The notes under the pieces are model-generated. The model ran no database searches, was not told the origin of the DNA, and saw nothing but the letters and a program-made list of their open reading frames with translations. This document shows positions 37,880-46,439 of a stretch of 64,000 nt of DNA, one piece after another (the stretch's first letter is position 1; every line of letters starts with the position of its first letter). The position numbers and the translations under genes were made by a program. The DNA is taken from the NCBI GenBank assembly GCA_028288165.1, contig JAQBOG010000001.1:1-64000 (forward strand), read 5' to 3'. The DNA comes from Sphingobacteriales bacterium. GTDB taxonomy: Bacteria; Bacteroidota; Bacteroidia; Sphingobacteriales; Sphingobacteriaceae.

Positions 37880-38851
37880 ATGAACGAAACACCAATAGCC
37901 ATTCACAAAAATGGCTTTTTAGATAAGCAGATTACCACCCGCCAGTTAATTTTTATTGTTCTTTTATTTTTATGTTTAACTCCGTGGATAACGCCGCCCA
38001 TTGCGGTATTAATGGGTTTGATTGTTGCCCAATTTATTGGCCATCCTTTTCTGCATTTAAACCAGAAAGCAACCACTTTGCTGTTACAAATATCGGTAGT
38101 AGGCTTAGGTTTCGGAATGAATGTTACCAGCGCTTTTACCGCTAGCAAACAAGGTGTCGTGCTAACCATTATCTCCATTATTGGCACCTTGCTTTTGGGC
38201 ACCATTTTAGGAAAAGTATTTAAGATTGAGAAAAAGATAGCCCATTTAATTGCTTGCGGAACCGCTATTTGTGGAGGGAGCGCTATCGCAACTATTGCCC
38301 CTGTTATTGAAGCGGAAGAAAAAGAAATATCTATGGCTTTAGGTACTATTTTCATTTTGAACGCTGCCGCATTATTTATATTCCCGGCTTTAGGCCATTA
38401 TTTTGCATTGAACGAAACTCAGTTCGGCATGTGGTGCGCCATTGCAATTCATGACACCAGTTCGGTTGTTGGTGCAGCAAGTAAATATGGCCCACATGCA
38501 TTAGAAGTGGCAACGACTGTAAAATTAGCAAGAGCCTTATGGATTATTCCGGTTGCTTTAGGCTCATCGGTTATGCTAAAAAATAAGACATCTAAAATTA
38601 GAATTCCGTGGTTTATCTGTTTTTTTATTGCTGCCGTGGCTGTGAATACATATGTTCCAGGTATTAGCCATGTTGCCCCCTTGCTGGTTAGCATTTCCAA
38701 AACTGGCTTAATCCTCACCTTATTTTTGATCAGTGCAGGCTTGTCTACTAAAGTGTTAAAGGAAGTAGGGGTAAGGCCTTTATTGCAAGGTGTTATTTTG
38801 TGGGTTTTTGTTTCGGGTGCTACGCTTTGGGCGGTATTTACATTTGTATAA
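37880..38851 (+). CDS. YeiH family putative sulfate exporter
   Basis: A 323-aa membrane protein of the Cons_hypoth698/YeiH family with about nine to ten TM helices. Family motifs are CGTAICGGSAIATIAPVIEA near residue 132 and IAIHDTSSVVGAASKYG near 190. Members are proposed to export sulfate or sulfite. That fits the neighbouring persulfide dioxygenase, which makes sulfite. Substrate not proven. Confidence 0.9.
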   Translation: MNETPIAIHKNGFLDKQITTRQLIFIVLLFLCLTPWITPPIAVLMGLIVAQFIGHPFLHLNQKATTLLLQISVVGLGFGMNVTSAFTASKQGVVLTIISIIGTLLLGTILGKVFKIEKKIAHLIACGTAICGGSAIATIAPVIEAEEKEISMALGTIFILNAAALFIFPALGHYFALNETQFGMWCAIAIHDTSSVVGAASKYGPHALEVATTVKLARALWIIPVALGSSVMLKNKTSKIRIPWFICFFIAAVAVNTYVPGISHVAPLLVSISKTGLILTLFLISAGLSTKVLKEVGVRPLLQGVILWVFVSGATLWAVFTFV

Positions 38852-39101
38852 AATTTTTAGATATGCGAGACTTCAAATAACTTTTTGAAAGACTTCGATA
38901 TAAATCAAACCAATTAGATATCAATTCTGGCAAATTCGATTTACGAGTTCTTAGAAAAATATTTAAAAGGTTCAGGCCTGTTTAGAGATAAAGGATTGTA
39001 TACTTTGTTCGATTACGACGAGTGGGGAACAATCAGATTATCGCCCGGGAGAATAAAATTTGAAATTTAACGGGCGAAATTTACAGATGAATAGGTTGCT
39101 T

Positions 39102-40493
39102 TTAGTCTTCTGCTTTATGCTTAAAGTTAAAGCGGTATTTACGTAGCTTTTGATGGAGATAACCCCTACGTTTCATAGCATTAGCTAGTGATGCTTCGTC
39201 TGTAAAATACTCGTCGAATACTTTGGGTACGGCTATTTTTTGAGAAGTATAAATTCCGGAATGCCCACTAAAAAAGTAAGCGGTAAAACAAGCAATTCCA
39301 AATAAAAGCACATGGTCGCCCCCGAATAATTCTACGCCCATAAAGGTGCAAGCCAAGGGCGTATTGGTAGCCCCCGCGAAAACGGCGATAAAACCAAGTG
39401 CTGCAAATAAGCTTACGGGAGCATTTAAAAAACCCGAAAGTGTGTTGCCTAGTGTGGCACCAATGTAAAATAAGGGGGTCACTTCGCCACCTTTAAAGCC
39501 TGTTCCCAGAGTAATTGTTGTATAAATGATTTTCCATAACCAGCTCCAGGTATAGGCGCCCCCTTGATGAAAGGCGGAGCTTATTGTAATGGCTCCAACA
39601 TGCTCTGGTTCTACACCAAGGCTTAGGTAATCAGGTTTCCCAAGCAAAAATGTAAATCCGATAATTACTAGTCCACCAAAAATAGGAATCATCCAATGAT
39701 GTTTAAATAACTTCAACGAAACGGCCTTTACTTCATGCACCAATTTTGAAAATAAGTAACTCGTCAGTCCGAATATTGCCGAGGCGAAGAGCACTTTGCC
39801 TACTAAAACTAGATTTATGTGAAAATAACTAGCCATGAAAAATGGCGTTACCGGAAGCGGATCGATGTAGTAATGAGTATGTTCTACATGCCAGGCTGCA
39901 ACGGTTAAATCCCCAATTATAGCAGCAACTAGTGCTGGGAGCAAGGCGTCATATTTTACCCGCCCAACGGTTAAAACTTCCATTGCAAATACAGCGCCTG
40001 TTAGTGGTGTGCCGAATACTGCGCCAAAACCTGCGGCAATACCAGCAATGATGATGACCCGCATATCTAGTCGGTTTAATTTAAACCATTTGCCAAACAT
40101 GGCGGCAATGCTTCCTCCGATTTGAACAGCCGTACCTTCTCGTCCGGATGATCCGCCAAATAAGTGAGTAATTACTGTGGTGATCAAAATAATTGGCGCC
40201 ATTCTTTTTGGAATTCCCTCACCTTCCTGATGAAGCTCTTCCAAAATCAAATTGTTTCCTTTTTCAGATGATTTCCCTACACTTTGGTATATAAAATGAA
40301 TAATCAATCCCGCTATCGGCAACAGGTACAACAACCAATTATGAGTAAAACGGAAGTGAATTGCAGCGTTTAAAAGCCATAAAAATAAGGCAACTAAACT
40401 TCCGATAGCAATAGCAATTGGTAATACCAGCAGTATCCATCGTATTAAATGCTTAAGTAAGGCGTAATGCTCTTTAGTTGTATTTTCTGCCAT
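39102..40493 (-). CDS. ClC-family voltage-gated chloride channel/antiporter
   Basis: A 463-aa membrane protein with the ClC duplicated fold. Signature stretches are GGSSGREGTAVQIGG (anion-pathway GREG motif with the gating Glu), GFGAVFGTPLTGAVFAMEVL and GTGFKGGEVTPLFYIGATLG. It has about ten or eleven TM segments and a Lys/Arg-rich C-terminal tail, with no CBS domains. Channel versus H+ antiporter cannot be decided here. A monocistronic minus-strand gene. Confidence 0.92.
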   Translation of the reverse strand: MAENTTKEHYALLKHLIRWILLVLPIAIAIGSLVALFLWLLNAAIHFRFTHNWLLYLLPIAGLIIHFIYQSVGKSSEKGNNLILEELHQEGEGIPKRMAPIILITTVITHLFGGSSGREGTAVQIGGSIAAMFGKWFKLNRLDMRVIIIAGIAAGFGAVFGTPLTGAVFAMEVLTVGRVKYDALLPALVAAIIGDLTVAAWHVEHTHYYIDPLPVTPFFMASYFHINLVLVGKVLFASAIFGLTSYLFSKLVHEVKAVSLKLFKHHWMIPIFGGLVIIGFTFLLGKPDYLSLGVEPEHVGAITISSAFHQGGAYTWSWLWKIIYTTITLGTGFKGGEVTPLFYIGATLGNTLSGFLNAPVSLFAALGFIAVFAGATNTPLACTFMGVELFGGDHVLLFGIACFTAYFFSGHSGIYTSQKIAVPKVFDEYFTDEASLANAMKRRGYLHQKLRKYRFNFKHKAED

Positions 40494-40792
40494 ATTTTCT
40501 GTTTCCCAACGGTAAAGGGTTTGTTTGCAAGCGATATTAGCAATCCATTTTTGAAGGAAGACCAGTTATTAAGGCTAATATAAATGTTTGTATTAAATAG
40601 CTTGAATTAAAATGGCAGGTAAGTTCTGGTAGATAGCAGAATAAAGAATTTGTTAAGATAATGGGGCTTTATCAGGAGTAACACTAGCGTTACTACCTGA
40701 TCGGTTCACTTCAAAGCTAGTTTTGTAACACAGAGCACACATTTGGGAAATTTTTTGTGCCAGAGGTTTTTAATTCCAATCAAAGTAAAGGT

Positions 40793-40897
40793 TCACGCGA
40801 CTCGGGCAATAAATTTTAAAATAATCGACGCAATTAGGGAAAGAAATAACAAATACGCAAAGTAATTGATGGCTGATTGGGTGTTGTAATTTTTCAT
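40793..40897 (-). CDS. Putative 34-aa membrane peptide
   Basis: Minus-strand frame from ATG 40897 to TGA at 40793-40795. The product is MKNYNTQSAINYFAYLLFLS then LIASIILKFIARVA, a single TM segment with a positively charged C-terminus. It lies alone in a 690-bp gap. It resembles the many small TM peptides of Bacteroidota but has no recognised family. Might be chance. Confidence 0.4.
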   Translation of the reverse strand: MKNYNTQSAINYFAYLLFLSLIASIILKFIARVA

Positions 40898-41153
40898 AAC
40901 TGAAGTGGTTTATAGTTATTCGGCTGAGAATCCGATACACATATAAGTGCTAAAAATGTATAATGTTTTAAAACACCTGAACAGTTATAAACGTTGTTAT
41001 CTGGCCTTTATAAATAAGTAATTTATAATGAAACTACTTTAACAAGCCATTAAAAATTTATGGGTTGCAATTTCTATATTTCTGAATTTTACAAAGTTTT
41101 AGGGATTTCGATAATTACATGCTTTCAGGCGAAAGCGAATAAAGTAAAATAAA
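40898..41153. other. AT-rich region upstream of the tRNA terminator
   Basis: No gene or strong structure seen. Short AT-rich frames only. Confidence 0.5.
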
Positions 41154-41184
41154 AAACCACTTAGTGTATTTTACCAAGTGGTTT
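41154..41184 (-). terminator. Terminator of the tRNA-Arg gene
   Basis: AAACCACTT and AAGTGGTTT form a 9-bp stem. Read on the minus strand it is followed by TTTTTT and comes 3 bases after the tRNA 3' end. Confidence 0.82.
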
Positions 41185-41186
41185 AG

Positions 41187-41258
41187 TGTTCCCGACGAGA
41201 TTCGAACTCATATCGATGGTACCGGAAACCATAATTCTATCCATTGAACTACGGGAAC
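41187..41258 (-). tRNA. tRNA-Arg (anticodon CCG)
   Basis: 72 nt. The acceptor stem GTTCCCG / CGGGAAC is perfect with discriminator A. The D arm is GTTC/GAAT, the anticodon stem ATGGT/ACCAT with loop TTCCGGT gives CCG, and the T arm is ATGAG-TTCGAAT-CTCGT. CCA is not encoded. It is the last core feature before the cassette region, but the array lies on its 5' side, so it is not a classic tRNA-3'-end integration site. Confidence 0.96.
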
Positions 41259-41876
41259 AGGCTGCAAATATATAAAATTGATATAACTCGAACTGACAAT
41301 TTTCAAAATGAATATATAATTTCATGGTACTGTGATAATTTCGGTGATTAAGGGAAACCTGAAATAAAAGCTGGCTGTCGATGGATGCACAGCTTCCGAA
41401 TTTTACATGAAATACGCACAATGAGGTTCAAATGAAACTATATAACACATAACCCATGAAAAACTTACCTGATTTACAGATCTAATCATCTGACAAACAG
41501 CTACTTGAAAGATTTTTTTTTTCAATTTTATACCAACTTTTTCATTCAAAATATTAATCTATTAACTCTAACAATACTGTTATGGATACGCTTCTAATTA
41601 CAAATATGCCGCTAGTGGTAATTGTGATTGCGATATTAGAGGTATCACTGTTGACCGGCCAAGATCTCTATCTTTTTTTGGCCAAAGGAAGAAAAACCGA
41701 AGTATCAAGTTTGGCTAACCGGGCAGAAAGTGAAAAGGTAACAGGCAGGGGCGTTTTTCCATAGTTATCTTATTAAACGGATATATTCGGGTAAGATATG
41801 GATATATCCGTATAGAAATCGGATGCCGTGGTTTATGTAGCTAGTTTCGGTTTGAAATCAATAAATAAGATCCTTG
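41259..41876. other. Region between tRNA and recombinase
   Basis: 618 bp. It contains a doubtful 60-codon frame at 41582 (a possible single-TM peptide, MDTLLITNMPLVVIVIAIL) that lacks a clear family, and an inverted repeat at 41778-41810. The remainder is AT-rich and featureless. Confidence 0.5.
41778..41810. promoter_or_regulatory. Inverted repeat upstream of the recombinase
   Basis: CGGATATAT (41778-41786) and its exact complement ATATATCCG (41802-41810) are 15 bp apart, about 67 bp before the recombinase ATG. It is a candidate operator or recombinase-binding site. A similar GGATAT-type palindrome occurs beside the first cassette. Confidence 0.55.
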
Positions 41877-43295
41877 ATGCCCATTCCCGTTTACATTCGG
41901 CCCCTGACCTTGAAAAGCCAGGCGGTGTATAGTTATACCTTTAGAAAGAATCTTCCTCTGTTCAGGTGGCTTATGGGTTTGTCCTACTTTAAATATGACA
42001 AGGCTGAGAAAATGCTTTACACCGAGGCTAAAGAAGAAATACTGGATTTTATAGAGATCGCTTCCATGGGCAAGCTTCTAATTAACAAGAGCAATCTTCA
42101 CAGGAATTTTGTTATTCAGGCGCAGAACGCACCAGTAAGTGGACTTGCCAGGGTAGAGGTACCAAAGTATCGTTTTGAGATCAAGGTCACCGTTAAATCA
42201 GCGGTAATGGAGAATGTAAGCTATTATCTGCTTGCAACCGACCACGTCAACAAGTGCAAGGAAATTTTGTCATCGTTAGAGATTGTTCATTTTAACCGGA
42301 AACTGTCCGTTTTCCTGATGCCCATGCTGGAAGTAAACATTTTAAAGTTACTGAACGCGGTGAAGGGAAAAGTATTGGTTTCCCTTTACCAACACGTGAA
42401 GCTTCAGAGCCTTTTCCTGCAATCGTGCCTTTGGAACCAGACGTATGATGCGGATGTTGTGGTACCACCAGGATATCTCAAGCACTTAAAAGCGAAGAAC
42501 TACAGCCCGAACACCATACAAAACTATTACGGCTCATTTTTTACTTATTTGTATTACTGTAAAACCATAGCAATTGATGCTGAAGATGTTAGCCCCGAAC
42601 AAGTAAACGATATCGTTCTGAAAATAGCCAGCTGTAATGGTCATTGTACCAATACCACCCATATGATGATTAATGCGGTGCTGTACTTTTATAAAAATGT
42701 GCTAAATAAACCGGAGTATAAAAATCAGGTACACCGGCCCCAGAAAGAAAAGGCACTTCCTAAAGTAATAGCCAAAGAAGAAATCGAAAAGATCTTGAAT
42801 AGCTGCACGAACCTAAAGCATAAAACGATGTTAAGCTTACTGTATGCCTGTGGGCTGAGAGCCGGCGAACTCATTAATTTGAAAGTAAGTGACGTAGACA
42901 GCAAACGAATGGTTATTGTGATTGTTAAAGGGAAGGGTTATAAAGACCGCACCGTGATGCTATCGGAAAAATTGCTGGAAAAATTAAAAGAGTATTATAC
43001 ATTATATAAACCCCGTACTTATCTGTTTGAAGGGCAGTATCATGATCAATATTCGGTAAGTTCATTGCGGCAGGTGCTTGCTGAAGCCTGTAAGAAGGCG
43101 GGCTATAAGCAAAAAGCGACATTGCACTGGCTACGGCATTCATTTGCCACCCATCTATTGGAAGCGGGAACAGATATTCGTTACATTCAGCAACTGCTTG
43201 GGCACAGCAGTAGCAAGACAACAGAAATTTACACGTATGTGAGCACGAAGCATATTAGCAAGATAAAAAGCCCACTGAATAGCTTAAATATTTAA
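41877..43295 (+). CDS. Tyrosine recombinase with long N-terminal extension, candidate cassette integrase
   Basis: A 472-aa site-specific recombinase. Catalytic residues are Arg near 328 (CGLRAGEL), Lys in KGKGYKDR, His417/Arg420 in HWLRHSF, His443 in LLGHSS and the nucleophile Tyr near 452 (EIYTYV). A SAM-like core-binding domain spans about 215-305 (KAKNYSPNTIQNYYGSFF). Residues 1-210 are an extension I do not recognise. The tail KIKSPLNSL resembles IntI and IS91-companion integrases (SPLD), but the IntI-specific insertion before HxxR is absent. The ATG at 41877 is preferred to the TTG at 41874. It reads toward the cassettes, 64 bp before the first core. Confidence 0.88.
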   Translation: MPIPVYIRPLTLKSQAVYSYTFRKNLPLFRWLMGLSYFKYDKAEKMLYTEAKEEILDFIEIASMGKLLINKSNLHRNFVIQAQNAPVSGLARVEVPKYRFEIKVTVKSAVMENVSYYLLATDHVNKCKEILSSLEIVHFNRKLSVFLMPMLEVNILKLLNAVKGKVLVSLYQHVKLQSLFLQSCLWNQTYDADVVVPPGYLKHLKAKNYSPNTIQNYYGSFFTYLYYCKTIAIDAEDVSPEQVNDIVLKIASCNGHCTNTTHMMINAVLYFYKNVLNKPEYKNQVHRPQKEKALPKVIAKEEIEKILNSCTNLKHKTMLSLLYACGLRAGELINLKVSDVDSKRMVIVIVKGKGYKDRTVMLSEKLLEKLKEYYTLYKPRTYLFEGQYHDQYSVSSLRQVLAEACKKAGYKQKATLHWLRHSFATHLLEAGTDIRYIQQLLGHSSSKTTEIYTYVSTKHISKIKSPLNSLNI

Positions 43296-43323
43296 AATAA
43301 ACTGTACGTTGGCTCACATAAGT

Positions 43324-43368
43324 GGAATATATACGCTATAGACAGCGCATATCCGCTAGTTAGCAAAC
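43324..43368 (+). other. Candidate attI-like primary recombination site
   Basis: An imperfect palindrome GGAATATATACGCT / AGCGCATATCC (43324-43354) lies directly before GTTAGCAAAC (43359-43368), the first cassette core. It is the only structure between the recombinase stop and the first cassette. Proposed by position; function inferred. Confidence 0.5.
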
Positions 43369-43379
43369 ATTTTAAAAAC

Positions 43380-43949
43380 ATGACATTCGGCAAAACCCGA
43401 CTTATATCAATGACTTTGACCTTAGTCCTGCTGACTTTTTTGACTGGATGCAATTTAAATTATTTATCGTATTGTCAACATCTTAAATCTCCAGATGGAC
43501 AATACAATTACTGCCTTTATTTTGATGGTATTGGTATGGGCGATCCAGGTTTTTATGTTTTAAAACTTAAAAAAAATATTGACCCGGAAAAATTAAAAAT
43601 TGACTGGAACTTTAAAACTGGAACGAAATCAGAAGACATCGACTGGATAAATAAACACCAAATTCTCTTTAATTATGATGAGGCTGGTCTTTTAACTTCT
43701 AACCCGAAAATAGAGTTAATAAACGAGCGACATATAGTTTTTTCGAGAGGTGGCTATTATTTCGGACTATACGATTTGGAATCCCAAAAAGATACTTTCA
43801 ATATTGGTTCACCTTGGAATGAATTTCGTGAAAAAAGTGGGTATATAAGCGAAAAATATGATAAGAAAAAAGAAGAAAAAGCTTACGGACACTGGGTGAA
43901 ATTGAATATAAGTGACAGAATAGCGGACTATATATCGACAAATAAATAA
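43380..43949 (+). CDS. Cassette 1: hypothetical lipoprotein
   Basis: A 189-aa protein with a lipoprotein signal (lipobox LTGC, Cys near residue 24). The mature part is rich in Tyr, Asp and Lys. No family recognised. The gene starts 11 bp after the cassette core GTTAGCAAAC and stops 4 bp before the inverse core GTTTGCTAAC (43954), a tight fit typical of integron cassettes with one gene and little spare DNA. Probably exported and membrane-anchored. Confidence 0.8.
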   Translation: MTFGKTRLISMTLTLVLLTFLTGCNLNYLSYCQHLKSPDGQYNYCLYFDGIGMGDPGFYVLKLKKNIDPEKLKIDWNFKTGTKSEDIDWINKHQILFNYDEAGLLTSNPKIELINERHIVFSRGGYYFGLYDLESQKDTFNIGSPWNEFREKSGYISEKYDKKKEEKAYGHWVKLNISDRIADYISTNK

Positions 43950-43953
43950 AAAC

Positions 43954-44090
43954 GTTTGCTAACAGCAGGTTTACATTATGCCCTGGCGAGGTGGTTCTTG
44001 TTCTGTTGTAGTTTTTAACAACTTTAGTGCTTGGGCGACAAAGAAGTACTTTCTATTCGGGCACAACGCAAACCTGTAAACGTTAAGCAC
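43954..44090 (+). repeat. attC-like site 1 (long family)
   Basis: The inverse core GTTTGCTAAC (43954-43963) is the exact complement of the core at 43359. It is followed by AGCAGGTTTACATTATGCCC, a long central region and GGGCACAACGCAAACCTGTA before the next core GTTAAGCAC (44082). Outer arms AGGTTT..TGCCC pair with GGGCA..AAACCT. First of six sites sharing this ~130-bp sequence. Confidence 0.85.
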
Positions 44091-44301
44091 AACCCTGCAT
44101 TCTCAATCTACCATCGGTGCTAATTTTTTGATTTGATTTTGCGAGGCGGATGGCGTGCCCAGTTCCATGAATGCATGTAGAGTTTCAGCTTTTAGAATTG
44201 CCCAATTTTAGAAAAGATCAAATTTTAAGACATTTTGTTGTTGAATAAATAATAAAATTAGAGGCATGGATGAGGCGGTGCATGCAACACTAATAAGGGC
44301 A
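44082..44301 (+). other. Cassette 2: ORF-less cassette
   Basis: From core GTTAAGCAC (44082) to its exact inverse complement GTGCTTAAC (44302). Inside are ~210 bp with no ORF above 15 codons on the plus strand and no convincing RNA structure. May hold a promoter or a small RNA, or be a decayed cassette. Confidence 0.65.
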
Positions 44302-44437
44302 GTGCTTAACAATTATTTTGTGCAATGCCGGGTTTGTGATTATTGAAAGTCCGGTGGTTTCTAATATCTTTAGTGCGAAGCTTTTTGGGTTTGTGCTGTT
44401 TTTATCCGGCACTGCACAAAGCATCAACGTTAGTGGC
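44302..44437 (+). repeat. attC-like site 2
   Basis: GTGCTTAAC, then ATTTTGTGCAATGCCGGG pairing with CCGGCACTGCACAAAG, then core GTTAGTGGC (44429). The sequence differs from the long family but the plan is the same. About 136 bp. Confidence 0.75.
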
Positions 44438-44483
44438 AATGCTAACGAAGACCATTCAAAACAATTTTTCTTATTAAACTAAA

Positions 44484-45383
44484 ATGAACATTAACTTTTT
44501 TTCTAACTTATTTCTTTGGTTATCATTAATAACTTTACCAGAAATGGTATTTTCTCAATCGGCCGACTTTACAATTCAAGATGTAAAGTTTGAAAGTCAG
44601 GGCGTCACTCTTGCAGGCTCAATTTTAACGCCTAAAAAAAAATTTGCAGCAGTTGTAATTGTTCATGGGTCTGATCCTGTAAAAAGAGAAATGGAGTTCG
44701 CTAAACGTCTTGCCAAAGAAGGTGTTGCTGTATTGACATACGATAAACGTGGAGTTGGAGAATCTGGTGGTGTATATGTAGGACCATCTGTTGGCACGAA
44801 TAATATAGACACTACTAATCTTAATTTATTATCTCACGATGCAAGTGCAGCAGTAAATACATTTCGAACCTATTTGAAAGATAAAAAAACACCAATTGGA
44901 TTAGTTGGCTTCAGTCAAGCAGGATGGATAATCCCAATTGCTGCAAGCAAAAATCCACAAATAGAATTTATGGTTTTATTTAGTTGCCCTACAATTACAA
45001 CTCTAGAACAACTTCGATTTCAGTTTTATACTAATGGAAACAATAATTTTTGGGAAAATCATACAGAATCAGATGCTCGTGAACATACTAAAAATGACCC
45101 AGACAGGTATCAATTCGTGGGGACTGACCCAAAAATTTTTCTGAATACTCTTTCAATTTCAGGACTTTGGCTTTTTGGCGAGAAAGATATACAGATTCCA
45201 GTAAAGTTGTGTATAGAGCAATTAAATACATTGAAAGCTCAAGGCAAACCTTTCGAATATACTTTGTTTTCTAAATTAGGACACAATACTGCTTTTGACA
45301 ATGATACAGCACCTTTTGATATTTCAATTCAATGGATAAAGCAGAAAACTTTGAACATTAAGAAGTCTAAAGTATCAAAATAA
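44484..45383 (+). CDS. Cassette 3: secreted alpha/beta hydrolase
   Basis: A 299-aa serine hydrolase with a signal peptide (residues 1-25, cut near VFSQ). It has the alpha/beta-hydrolase oxyanion region IVHGSDPVKREMEF, a nucleophile elbow GFSQAGW with Ser near residue 154, a late Asp in FGEKDIQIP and His in LGHNTAFDND. Related to the dienelactone-hydrolase/BAAT-type group. The substrate is unknown; periplasmic esterase or peptidase activity is likely. The cassette start is 55 bp upstream. Confidence 0.85.
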   Translation: MNINFFSNLFLWLSLITLPEMVFSQSADFTIQDVKFESQGVTLAGSILTPKKKFAAVVIVHGSDPVKREMEFAKRLAKEGVAVLTYDKRGVGESGGVYVGPSVGTNNIDTTNLNLLSHDASAAVNTFRTYLKDKKTPIGLVGFSQAGWIIPIAASKNPQIEFMVLFSCPTITTLEQLRFQFYTNGNNNFWENHTESDAREHTKNDPDRYQFVGTDPKIFLNTLSISGLWLFGEKDIQIPVKLCIEQLNTLKAQGKPFEYTLFSKLGHNTAFDNDTAPFDISIQWIKQKTLNIKKSKVSK

Positions 45384-45384
45384 A

Positions 45385-45523
45385 GCACTGCCTACAACAT
45401 CGGTTTGGCAATATGGCGGCTGAAGTACTTCTATGAAACATTTGTGCAAGTTTCAACATTAGGAATTTTATTGAACTTTTGTGCTAAAAATCCGCCACAT
45501 CGCCACGCCGAAAACCGTTATAA
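45385..45523 (+). repeat. attC-like site 3
   Basis: The imperfect inverse core GCACTGCCTACAAC (45385-45398) matches 10 of 14 positions of the complement of its cassette start. Arms GGTTTGGCAATATGGCGG and CCGCCACATCGCCACGCCG pair, and the next core GTTATAAGCC begins at 45517. Confidence 0.65.
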
Positions 45524-45552
45524 GCCATTTTAAACAAAGCAGACCACACGAC

Positions 45553-46167
45553 ATGTTCGGACTATTTAAAAAGAAACTTCCTGACTGTGACGAACTTTTT
45601 GTGAAGTATCTTGCACGTTGGTACCCAGAGGAAGAAAGACCTAAAATGACCAGACCTGATATGTATATAATTTCAGGTTATGAAGGGAAATCTCTTGACC
45701 TTTCATCGTTGCAATATTTACCTGACAAATTACTTGAGCAGACAAAGGAGCAAATTAGAACCATGGCAGGTGCTGCATTGGCGGACTACCAAGAAATAAT
45801 AAAATCTGACCTACTCGACTTTAACGTCTTGGATGCAGTTGACAAATTTTATGACCGCCCAAAGATTGCAGAAATAATCAAAGAAAGTGACCCGAAAGAC
45901 TATTTCAATTTGTATTTCGTAACTGTTTGTGAATTTGGTGCGACTTTGGGATATTTATATAACGAATTAGAAGGTTATGACTGGCTTTATTCATTCCCTT
46001 ACTACCATTCAATAATTGTTCATCGAGACACAGGGTTTGGTATCACTGTATTTGACTGGGCAGTAAAGAAGTTTAGTGAATATGGTGTTGATGATGGTTA
46101 TGTTGCAAAATTTCATGCTGCAATGAATGGCATTAACGAGCATCAAGAAAAGAAAAACGGCTTATAA
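45553..46167 (+). CDS. Cassette 4: hypothetical soluble protein
   Basis: A 204-aa acidic cytosolic protein without signal or TM segments. I use the ATG at 45553 because an upstream GTG would begin inside the attC before the cassette core at 45517. The stop TAA (45165 in relative terms, 46165-46167) lies inside the inverse core GGCTTATAAC, so the coding sequence runs into the recombination site. No family recognised. Aromatic-rich middle (YDWLYSFPYYHS). Confidence 0.75.
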   Translation: MFGLFKKKLPDCDELFVKYLARWYPEEERPKMTRPDMYIISGYEGKSLDLSSLQYLPDKLLEQTKEQIRTMAGAALADYQEIIKSDLLDFNVLDAVDKFYDRPKIAEIIKESDPKDYFNLYFVTVCEFGATLGYLYNELEGYDWLYSFPYYHSIIVHRDTGFGITVFDWAVKKFSEYGVDDGYVAKFHAAMNGINEHQEKKNGL

Positions 46168-46219
46168 CAACTAGGGCTTCGTTGCGTGCGAAGCACGAAC
46201 AATGAAGCCAGGGTTGCAC
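46159..46219 (+). repeat. attC-like site 4 (short)
   Basis: GGCTTATAAC (exact complement of the core at 45517), then AACTAGGGCTTCGTTG pairing with CAATGAAGCCAGGGTT around CGTGCGAAGCACG, a hairpin of its own. Next core GTTGCAC (46213). About 60 bp, the compact attC size. Confidence 0.8.
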
Positions 46220-46439
46220 GGAACCTTCGGTAGTTTTTTAGACGTTATGGGTTTTACGGTTACTCGTTGTATTTTTCAGGTCAAGCCGTGTTGGCTTTTA
46301 GTTTGAATTTCAGATTTTCAAAGTCCTGTTTTCTTTTTTCTGGCTTCATTCTCAAGAGGTTTAAGGCTCTTTTTCGGTAACAGATCGATCATTTATCTCT
46401 CATTTGGATCCTTGGGGCATAGCTCCGCCAGGCCGTATT

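Noticed and set aside
41582-41764. 60-codon ORF before the recombinase
   Set aside because: Has a possible TM stretch but no family and a weak context; kept only as a note in the region entry.
41187-41877. Array as a tRNA-Arg-integrated genomic island
   Set aside because: The tRNA 3' end faces away from the array, and no duplicated tRNA end was seen to the right.
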